Source: Omphalotus guepiniiformis (lineage: Eukaryota; Basidiomycota; Agaricomycetes; Agaricales; Omphalotaceae). Taken from it: a DNA stretch of 64,000 nucleotides. Within the stretch, counting starts at the first letter, position 1. Every line of letters begins with the position of its first letter. Below, piece after piece: positions 55,501 to 64,000 of this stretch. Under the pieces are notes generated by a model. The model was not told the origin of the DNA. It made no database searches and saw only the letters and a program-made list of their open reading frames with translations. The stretch lies in the NCBI GenBank assembly GCA_028554645.1, contig JAQOOI010000057.1, forward strand, positions 1 through 64,000, read 5' to 3'. The position numbers were made by a program, and so were the translations under genes.

Positions 55501-56240
55501 CAAAATCAATTTCTTGATTTAAATGGTTTCCAAGGCTCAGAACTTGCAGGAGGAGCTGGTGGTTTATATTCATATGCCTTGTACTCATCAAAATGGGTGA
55601 CAACAGTGGGCTTCTTGGCATTTGGATGATATTGAGTTTGGATATCATCCAATTGAGGCTCAAAGTCATCATGCTCAGAATCTTCTCCAATGTTGAGAAT
55701 GTTTGCTGAAGTAGAGGCTTGTAGATCAGAATCTATTTATATTAGTATTTTGGTACACAATAAAAAATATAAGACACTTACCAGTATCTGGTCTTTGGAT
55801 TGCTTCTGATATAGCATCTAGAACTAGTCTTATAAGTTAGCATGTAAGTACAAGAAAAATAGCACACATACCACTATCCATATTCAAAGTGTTGGAATCT
55901 GTATCAGCTGAAGTTGATACTATTGATGCTAAAAATTACAATATATGAGAATTGGAATTGTGCATTCAAGTGTAAACTATACCTGCTTCTAACATATTAC
56001 TACCACTATCCATACCAGTGTGTTGGAATCCAGATGAGCTGAGGTTGATACTTAAAGTTCCTTTGAGATATCATTCAACTGAGAAATCAAATATGTATAA
56101 TACCTGTTTCTCTGAGTATATGCTGCTCAAAAGAAAATGTCGTATTGTCTTTCTTGCTCATACTGTTCTTTGCATGCTTTGACATGGCGAGGATATCCTC
56201 TTCTATGGAAATCTCTTTTGCAGTGAGGACAAGGTAGCAT
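52566..56240 (-). mobile_element. Decayed Plavaka-type DNA transposon
   Basis: The minus strand carries pieces of a Plavaka-like transposase in the right order. First comes a start at 56240 with a zinc finger CPHCKRDFHRRGYPRHVKAC. Then follow YHPNAKKPTVVTHFDEYKAYE and PPASSEPWKPFKSR (55560-55650); DWAMDLLRDPNLQSQFEWDA, FFHEPWTGDRWWEIQ and KLSSFGTEKGYPVIGRIANL (54890-55210); NSDGIGGGRVV (54840-54890); HTFRNLEENFSQDAAFQRF (53200-53280); and a C-terminal LALIHPYDQP...ISINSIVRGSLL piece (52620-52900). Stops and frame jumps interrupt it repeatedly (for example TGA after DIFF and TAG after VEFEK), so it is inactive. Terminal repeats were not found with certainty. Confidence 0.75.
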
Positions 56241-56342
56241 TGAAAAGATAAAGGTGAAGAGTGGGAGAGAATGTATTCAGATAAGCAGCTGCAATTGTTA
56301 CCTTTATAATAACAGAAAGTTAGAAGATATGAAAAAATCCTT

Positions 56343-56452
56343 TCTCACATGGAGACAAATGTGAGAAAAAAACACTACAACATCATCTCACATGGAGACA
56401 AATGTGAGAGAGAACACTACAAACTCATTCTCACATGGAGACAAATGTGAGA
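56343..56452. repeat. Three copies of a hairpin TCTCACAT-ATGTGAGA
   Basis: TCTCACAT, GGAGACAA and ATGTGAGA occur as one unit at 56343-56366, 56386-56409 and 56429-56452. The 8-base arms are perfect in each. They lie just outside the transposase start and may be subterminal binding sites of the decayed transposon. Confidence 0.75.
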
Positions 56453-58006
56453 AAACATAATGCAATACACTGTTAACAATCACAATTCTACTAGATAACT
56501 CTTGTCACCTGAGCATATCAGATTGATTTTGATCAGGTATGTTAGATCTACCATACAGACTTCAATTTTTCTCAAAGGCATAATCTCTAATCTTAATTCC
56601 ATGGAATTTGAGAAGTGCCTGGATTTCATCCACACTCAAATCCCTTTCTTCCATACTCCGGAATCGTGGGTGTGGGTGAGGGTGTCTGTGTTCTAGAATC
56701 AGAAGGAAGGTCTGATGATTGATAGCTCTTCACAGGTGCCACAAATTGCTTTGGTATCTCTGCAATCAGAAAGTGCTTTGGATTGGACTTAGAGCTTTGA
56801 GTTGAGTTGGACATTGATGATGATTCAATTCTGACAGCATAGATTGGCAAAAAACAATTTATGATACTAGAGAGAGACTCACTTCTGTACAAGAAATCTG
56901 TGTTTTCCCAAAGTCTGTACTCTGTGTCCAATTTCAATTGCAATGGGAAAACACTTAGACAACTGTGCAATCATAGCTTGTTAGATAGAAGATAAACATA
57001 GGAAGTGTATAGCAGAACTCTCACAATGAAGCTCGTGTTGAGGTCACTGAACTCGTACTGAGTGGCAACGTTGAGTGGCACAATCGTGCAAGAATCGCGT
57101 CGAATTCCGCACAGCTTATATAATCAGACGCTTCACGTTGGCGGCAAATTTGGGGCATATATTCTTTATCTAATCAAATGGCCGGACAATATCAGGTGCC
57201 GGACCATATATGCCGGCTCGGGGATTTCCGACAGAGGTGGCTGTGTCGTATTAATTGCTTTTGCCGCTCGCCCCTCAATTGCAAGTTTGCAACTGGTTTC
57301 TTTCCAGCACAACCTTGCTTTATGCTACCCTCTCTGGAACTCGTCTCATCGTGCTCGCTAGCCTTTTTCTTCTCCGAAGAGCCCCGAAGGTGCCCTAAGG
57401 TGGAAGGTGGAAATTCGACTGGGATTTGGCTTGGTCTTGAGTCTCCGACTCCTTCTCACCGGGCCTGCAATTCTTTCGAGACCTCTTAAATTCTTCATCG
57501 AACGACCCTACTTATGTGCCATCTCGTACTATTGGTGGCTCTGTACGGTGACACGACGGACACGACGCGAATGTTCTTTGGCGTATGTGGTTCCGTATAT
57601 AATCAGTTACTGGGCCGGGACTAACTTGAAGACTATTTCTGTTCCCTACGGATAACAGATTCCTGTTTGCATTACTCCATCCTCCGAGTCTAGGTCGCGA
57701 ACCTCTCCTCCGAAAGCATCTCATTTTACTGCAAGGGCATGCATGTATTACGACTATGTGAGGTGAAAGTATGTTTATAGAGGGTGAGTATCGTATCCTG
57801 CACACGCTCCGAAGGATGGTGTACATACATAGTTTTCTGACCTGCTAGTCATGCGACCAGTTACACGGACAACATCGGCTGCATTACGTGGCGCCTACGG
57901 GGCAATTCAATGGGTAAGATAATATTATTCGCGTTACGGATTCGAAGCTTCTTGATGTTTAAATTGGCAGGTATGTATTGTCGGACGCTTTTCTTTTGGT
58001 ATTCTG
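56453..58006. other. Gene-free stretch
   Basis: A minus-strand frame with MSNSTQSSKSNPKHFLIAEI (56814 downward) and a few plus-strand frames near 57062-57655 are open but show no known motif. No gene is supported. Confidence 0.4.
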
Positions 58007-58353
58007 AGGCAAGAACTTCTCATGCGTGGACTTGTTGAAGTCTTTGTCGTTGTCGTTGTTCATCCCAGAAGAAGAAGAAGAAGATAGTGAGGGTCAACAG
58101 TCTAGTCATTGTGTAAGTCATCTCCCTTCATTCAACTCGCCTCGGCTGCTCGTGCTCGTACTCACTGACTAATGTGCCTTCGTTCTTCTGAACTTCCTAG
58201 ATCATTCGTTCTATACATGAATCACGAATCGACAAATCATTAATCATTCCCCAAACTACGTTATTTTTGTCAACATCCTGGTCACGGACCTTCTTCGGAA
58301 GAACAGGTGGTCCTTTCACGGGTTTCAAGCGGAAGCCGTTTTCCGACTTTTGA
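58007..58353 (+). CDS. Possible small spliced gene, partial model
   Basis: A textbook intron lies on the plus strand at 58113-58200 (GTAAGT, branch CTGACTAAT, acceptor CTTCCTAG). It joins an acidic exon (FIPEEEEEDSEGQQSSHC) to an exon ending at TGA 58351-58353 (IIRSIHESRIDKSLIIPQ...GGPFTGFKRKPFSDF). The start was not found. The minus strand of the same DNA also has a 57-codon frame (58370-58197), so strand choice rests on the intron. Function unknown. Confidence 0.3.
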
Positions 58354-58491
58354 ACGAGTTTGTCGACCATGACTATTCAAATAATTTCGTGGTTTTGGGT
58401 ATTTAAAGGAAGACGCGGAGCGTATGCATATGCTTAGGTTGGGTTGTTTCTGACCTTCTTTCAAGGATCCCTTGTTTCTTACTTGGCGAGA

Positions 58492-60014
58492 ATGCATCCA
58501 CAGCGATCACTTCCTTTGGCGATAGTCGCCGCCCTCTCGTTAGCGATATTCGCAAGCGGACTCTCACCGAATCCGAAGAATGGTCATTGGGTCGATTCTT
58601 GGGTTTGTACGTCGTTTTCAGTCACTTTATGAGTTTTTTCATCTTGAGTTGAGTTTTTTCCCCTGAACAGCTATGCCTCAATTGACAGAAACGGAAAATT
58701 TACCGCCAAGTCCCTTCGTGAGTTCCTCCCGTTCCCTCGCTAGCGCTAGATCAGGACAAACCGCTAATTTGAGGGTCAAAGACTCAACCTAGTGTAGTCT
58801 TTAACGATTCAACTATCCGACAAACCGTTCATCTCTCCACCGGAGCTAAACAAATCCGTCTACGTATCTCCAACGCCTTCGGAGGGACCGATTTACCAAT
58901 CACATCAGCCGCCATTGGACTCCCAGTGAATGGTACACCCGGGTCGAATGCTCTTATTCCTGGTTCTCTTCATCAGGTCACATTTAGTGGGAACACTTCT
59001 ATTATTATACCGAATGGCGCATTGGCGGTATCTGATCCTATTGAGATGGATGTGGAGCCTCAGTCGATGTTGTTGGTTGATATGTTCCTTGCGGAAGGGC
59101 AGCAAGGGAATAATGTTACTAGTCATCCGGGGAGTAGGACTACTTCGTGGTTTGTGCAAGGGAATCAGGTTGGAGCGGAGAGTGTTAATGCGTCGAGTGT
59201 GGAACATTGGTATGCAAACTTTCGTTGTTGAAGATTACTGACCCTCAGACGGCCGGTCTGCGAGTTAGGTATTTTCTTAGTGCGGTTGAAGCATGGTCTC
59301 CACCTACAACTCGTTCTTTCGTCATTGTCGGTGATAGTATAACTGATGGGCGTGGAAGTACGACAAATGGAAACGACCGGTGCGTTCTATATCCATATCC
59401 CCGATATATCACTGACACTGAAAACTCGTTCTCATCCTCACAAAAGCTGGCCAGACCAACTCCTCGCACGAACACAATCAAACTCTCAAACCTCCTCAAT
59501 CGCAATCGTAAACCAAGCCGCAGGCGGAAACCGTATCCTCGCAGACGGTCTCGGACCAAACGCCATCGGCCGTATCGAACGAGACGTCCTCTCCCACCCA
59601 AACGTAGGTTTCGTCATGATCTTCGAAGGTGTAAACGACATCGGTACATTCATCCCCGACGTCGTTTCCCGACTAATCCAAGCCTATTCCCAAATCATCA
59701 CACGCGTGCATACTGCGGGATTACCGATATTTGGAGCGACGATCACACCGTTTTTTGGGAATGCGTATTTTAGTAATGAGACTGAGGCTCAGAGGCAGGA
59801 GGTTAATGATTGGATTAGGAATAGTGGGAGGTTTGATGGTGTTGTTGATTTTGATGAGGTTGCGAGGGATCCTGGGGATGAGGAGAGGTTGAATCCGGGG
59901 TTTGATAGTGGGGATGGGTTGCATCTTAATCCGGCTGGGTATAAGGCATTGGCGGATGCTTTTGATTTGGAGATTTTTGAGAGGTTTGGGAAGGGGGTGG
60001 TGGGGTTTGAGTAA
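58492..60014 (+). CDS. Secreted SGNH/GDSL hydrolase, 422 aa, five exons
   Basis: An esterase or lipase of the SGNH superfamily, probably acting outside the cell on acetylated polysaccharides or lipids. Exons 58492-58606, 58671-58717, 58782-59209, 59269-59379 and 59447-60014 total 1269 bases; introns use GTACGT, GTGAGT, GTATGC and GTGCGT donors. Residues 1 to about 23 form a signal peptide (LPLAIVAALSLAIFASG). WVDSWVSMPQLTE and a beta-rich domain with IRLRISNAFGGTDLPIT follow. The catalytic domain has block I GDSITDGRGS (Ser nucleophile), NQAAGGNRIL (Gly), EGVNDIG (Asn oxyanion) and block V DGLHLNPAGY (Asp and His). All catalytic residues are present. Substrate cannot be told from sequence. 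Confidence 0.92.
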
Positions 60015-61014
60015 GGGGGTTTTGGTAATGGTGTATGGTTAGCTAGGGGGTGTAGTAAGTACGAAGCGATGGAGAATGTAAAGCACCCTTGTCAACTCGC
60101 GATTGATGAATCACGGGCGGGCAATGCTGGACCCCCAGCCCAAGGAAAGTCGATGTATAGCCGTATGAGCTAAACCAATTCAACCCGTATACATACACAC
60201 TCACGTGACTGTAACATCAAGTGTCTTTGTACTGGAATCAATCGCTCTTGTTCTGAGCAGAGGTGCCAATCGATAAAGAGAGAAGAAGAATCAAAAAACA
60301 TAATTCAGCATGCCTGAAAGACAGAAACAAGGAACATGTACAAGGGCACGTACCCGTCACTGGCGAGTCAACTAGCCTGCCACGTTCCCCTCCTCAATAA
60401 ATCTCCCTGGTTTTAAAACAAAGCCCTTTTCACTTCTTCCTCTGGTACTGGTTCACAACGTGTTAGCTGTGTTAGCTGGTCGATCTGTCTATTACAAGTC
60501 CCGGCAGTGAGATTGAAAGAGCATGGCAACTTTAGCAAGGTGAATGTTGCGACCCGTAACAAAGGAGAAGAAAAAAAAACAAACATTTCTATACGACCAG
60601 ATTTCTATATGACCAGTATAGTTCTCTAGTGAGAGCATAGACTAACCTCAGGCTATCGAGATCACTTTCCTACCAGAGATATCGAACAAGTATGAATTGT
60701 GTGATACAGTACAGTAGAAGGATTTGAACGATGGCAAGGACGGCGGGCACGGACGAGCGTCTGTCTGTCGACACATTGTTTCCACGGCTCCGTTTCATGA
60801 TAAGGTAAGATATCAAAGCTGCCTTTGCTTGACTCGTCTAAAGTACATCAATAATGAATCCTTTTGTACATCTCAAATGCTGATGCACAAAGGGGCAATG
60901 ATCACCTCCAGTTTACAGTTTAAGCCACCGCCATTCTAAAATGAGTATTTATATCGTGGCCCACCCTTCAGCTAATATCATGTTTCTTCTATCATTCCTC
61001 CCGCTTCGCCTGTT
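60015..61014. other. Gene-free stretch
   Basis: No gene supported; probably 3' flank of the hydrolase gene and an upstream region of the next locus. Confidence 0.45.
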
Positions 61015-62362
61015 ATGGAACGCAGCACCTTCCCAATTTCGCCTCCTCCAGGGGTGAATAACGGGGTGAATAACGGGGTGGGTATGCAAAGGACGGTGAC
61101 GTTGCCATCCACACATCGGAATCGCCTTATACGACTTCCACCTCAAGAAACGCGAGAGGGAAACTCCGCGAAGTCTAACTCGGGCTGCCACCCAAGAAGA
61201 CATCGCTACTCCCCCCTCTTCCCGACGACCTTTTCAGTCCGGACATCGAGCCTAAACCCAGCAAGTGGCACCCGACTCGGAACTATCAAGAGCGAGCTCA
61301 GCTCAAACTTGACCCTCGACGAGATAGTTCCAAGTCCCTTAAGGGTGGCAAGGGAGCCGGCCCATAGTGTTGCCAAAATTCTTCGATCACGCGGCTTACG
61401 CCGACCGAATGGACGCAGGAGACCCCATCGTCCCATTGATGACACACTTGGGAGAGACACCAGACTTCAAATTTATCACCTCTTTCGAGCGAGATAACAG
61501 TTCCGACACAGAGCTCCGAGAAAATCACTAGGAGGATTTCCACAGGTACTCGGCAAATGGGAGCTGAAAATTCGTCATGGATGGTCTGAAGCTGTTTCCG
61601 ACACCGGTCAACCCAAAGTGGAAGCTTCGAAAGCTTGAATTGGCGCAGAGTGGCTCAAAGAAAGACAAGAATCCAGTCGCATATCACGCGTGTGCTAGAC
61701 AATGAAGACCGTGCGGCGAGCTCAAGACCTCGATTTAGTAGTCCTAAATCAGAGGCAGTCTCTCGTCAGAGCAGCGTTGCTCAAGCTTCATCATCGAGAG
61801 TTCCCCTAAACTTCCACTCATCGACGCCTCATGTCCAGAAACGGTGACGAATTTGGCGGAGTTCTACGAACAAGCAAAAGCAGAAAAAGGATTGGTTCTG
61901 ATGGTGATCCGAGAATTTCTGGCCACAGTTGAAGGTCCAGCACGTGTACTCGCAGGACCTGATTCGAAACTCGACGGAAGCACGCCTCATCGCTGCTGTC
62001 CCTCAGTATGATTATCGAGGCTCGATATCAACTGCGAGAATTGCGAATGGAGCAAGCGGACGGATAGTCTGGATTTCATCGAAGAAGACAAACCACTCAT
62101 CCTTAGCCAGCCCCGGAATCGGTCACAGGGAGAGGAGATTGTGAGTCGGAGTGAAGTGAATTCGGGCAGACCAGGCATAGAGAAGACGCGTGAGGAGAAT
62201 GGGAGGATTGCGAATATAGATGCAGAGGCAGGTGGGATGGCCAGGAGCGAGATAGGTTCACGGGAGGACGCGCCCATACGAAGAGCCAAGCGTCCACGCG
62301 AGGAAGACGAGCTACCGGAGAACGCTGAGGAGAAATACCCAAAGAGACAAAGTTCAGTTTAG
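61015..62362 (+). other. Unresolved coding-like segments
   Basis: Several protein-like frames follow each other on the plus strand without a clean splice model. They are MERSTFPISPPPGVNNGVNN at 61015; KFFDHAAYADRMDAGDP...MTHLGETPDFKFITSFERD around 61377-61530; FPQVLGKWELKIRHGWSEAV around 61535-61640; NLAEFYEQAKAEKGLVLMVI around 61853-62005; and CENCEWSKRTDSLDFIEEDK through a charged end (RPREEDELPENAEEKYPKRQ) stopping at 62362. This may be a multi-exon gene or a decayed one. A 14-base direct repeat (GGGGTGAATAACGG) lies at 61053-61080. No family recognised. Confidence 0.35.
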
Positions 62363-62916
62363 CCACTGCGAACTTTTCCTCTTTCTACCCTCTTTCCAAG
62401 CCCGTTCAGCTTCCTCGTCGGCTTCTGCTGCTCAAAACGCAGCATCCTTGCCCTTCACTGCAAGCCCTGCAAGCCCTGCAGTCCCGCCTCGGTTTCTTCC
62501 TTCACCCTAGCGGACAGCCACTGAATTATAATCACTGCGTGTATCGTTGGCCATTTTCACGTTGTATTTGGGACCTTTACCTTTACCTTTGATGAATGCC
62601 TATAAATGCTTGAATGAATGAATGAAAGTGTCGGACGAAAACCCGACTAAAGTTGAATGTAATAAAGGAGTGTGTTATGTTAATGCGATGCCTTCCTGGC
62701 GATGTAGCACCTGGATCTCTTTCAGTTAATTGAACTTCAAAGAGAAAATGTACGCACAAAGACCAGTGGCACTTGGCGGGATGATCTCAGACTGGAATCT
62801 ATCGCGAGAAACATCGTAGGAGGATTGTAAAGTATTGTATACGAAAAGGAATGGAGGACGACTGAATCATCTTATGGGCAGGAAGCTTCGAGCTTCGAGC
62901 AAGATGGTAGCGAGAG

Positions 62917-63513
62917 TCAAAGAGTGAAATCGAAGATCAAAGAGGTTTTTAAGCGCTTGCTGAAATCTAAGCGCTTAAGTATTGCATACTTCGTAACCTC
63001 CTTCACGGCGTATAACCCAGACGTACTGAACTTAGAACCCTTGAGCGCTGAGAATGCGTCAGCTTTGAGACTGGTACTTGAAAGGTAAACGTCTTTCGTT
63101 GAGGTGGAGAGGAGAAGAAAATCGTTTGATAGTATTTCCCACGCCGGAACCCGAGCGTCAAATAAACCAGCAACGCACCTTTTTCCTCGCCAAAACCTAC
63201 AGTAATGCGAATTTCGCTCGACAAACTTCACTTCTTGTGTAACGTCACCGTATCCGCGAAGCCGCAAGCGAACACGACTCAATACAACACAAGTAGCTAA
63301 CAATAACGATCTCGTACCAAATGTTGACATCTGTAGCTCGGGCCTGCAACGAAGCGCAGGGAGAGTCAGCAGACGTATCAGGCCTTGTGTCGAAGTACAA
63401 TTCAGCGCATTCAAGTTGAAACGTTCAAGTTCTAAACGAACCTCCGTTGATGCCTGGAAGAGGCTGAAGAGGGTGAATACATCCATCATGTGCGCATTAA
63501 TATCATATCTCAC
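62917..63513 (-). CDS. Possible hypothetical protein, 198 codons
   Basis: The longest open frame in the last 1.6 kb, starting MRYDINAHMMDVF and ending SLIFDFTL. It is Ser/Leu-rich, without a known motif or a clear intron. It could be chance; codon use was not measured. Confidence 0.2.
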   Translation of the reverse strand: MRYDINAHMMDVFTLFSLFQASTEVRLELERFNLNALNCTSTQGLIRLLTLPALRCRPELQMSTFGTRSLLLATCVVLSRVRLRLRGYGDVTQEVKFVERNSHYCRFWRGKRCVAGLFDARVPAWEILSNDFLLLSTSTKDVYLSSTSLKADAFSALKGSKFSTSGLYAVKEVTKYAILKRLDFSKRLKTSLIFDFTL

Positions 63514-64000
63514 ACATCACGAATCACCTGGATAACATTGTATGTAGGTAATGCGCCCGCAATTGTTACAGATCCTCAAAGTCGGACGATTCGCTGAAAT
63601 AGAGTTGTGATAAAGTTCAAGTGTTTGAAGATTTCATCCGACAAACTCGCACTCAGCCAATCTCCAACACGTCGTGGCGCAAGGGATTCAAGTTGTGGAT
63701 GGTTTCAATTGCTTTGAGTTGAATCCATGCAATCCTCTAGGGCCTCTCATCTCATCAAACGCCCGATTCCGCTTCCGCATCCCACTCAACTCGGCGTCTT
63801 GAGGCTGTCTAACGCGTCAGTAACTTAATCCAACTTCAAGGGAATATACAAATCAATTCACCCGCTGAGAGCGGCGGCGGAGGTGAATATTTTCTATGTT
63901 GTTCCTTGTACAGCCACTTAGTGTTCCTGCGGACCTCTAGAGCTTTGGGTTCCTCCTGACGTTCTGAAAGGGATGCGGGATGTGGCAGCCTTTCACCGTA
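63514..64000. other. Nothing seen
   Basis: No gene, RNA or repeat supported up to the window edge. Confidence 0.4.

Overview
The window is a chromosome end of a filamentous basidiomycete, most likely an Agaricomycete. It opens with 93 bases of CCCTAA/CCCCTAA telomere repeat. Genes carry many 45-75 base introns (GTRNGY...YAG, branch sites such as CTAAC/CTGAC). The families seen are typical of mushroom-forming fungi: NACHT-ankyrin NLR-like protein, DUF6532 protein, Plavaka-type transposase, Tf1/sushi-type chromovirus, and a Ser/Thr-rich membrane protein without signal peptide. All exon structures were assembled by hand from splice consensus and frame continuity; the main spliced models close without a frame error.

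Layout. 1-20.4 kb is a subtelomeric block: telomere; an array of a near-palindromic GTCGTCTACGACGG motif (0.75-2.5 kb); three minus-strand genes of unknown function (914, 174 and 861 aa), the middle one beside a diverged ~1 kb tandem duplicate with a dead copy; a 1.35 kb perfect-looking inverted repeat (11.2-12.5 kb); an 18-exon SNF2-family helicase gene (12.9-18.2 kb); and a ~110 base satellite with a ~436 base higher-order period (18.6-20.4 kb). 20.7-35.4 kb is a transposon nest: a gag relic, then a complete 13,064 base Ty3/Gypsy chromovirus (two 941 base LTRs, GTGAT target duplication) on the minus strand, then a small MITE-like foldback. 35.7-39.5 kb holds a 7-exon NACHT-ankyrin gene. 42.5-60 kb holds a Ser/Thr-rich single-pass membrane protein, a guanyl-specific RNase (T1 family), two damaged genes (one DUF6532), a decayed Plavaka transposon and a secreted SGNH/GDSL hydrolase. 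The last 4 kb has only unresolved coding fragments.

The richest single object is the retrotransposon. Its RNA is predicted to start with 12 bases perfectly complementary to the site just inside the 5' LTR (Tf1-like self-priming). Its leader carries eight hairpins whose stems differ but keep pairing around a constant 9-base loop. Gag and Pol are joined through a textbook G GGA AAC -1 frameshift site. On the opposite strand, between pol and the 3' LTR, lies a spliced gene for a coiled-coil protein ending in two SUMO-interaction-like motifs. The near-identical LTRs suggest recent insertion.
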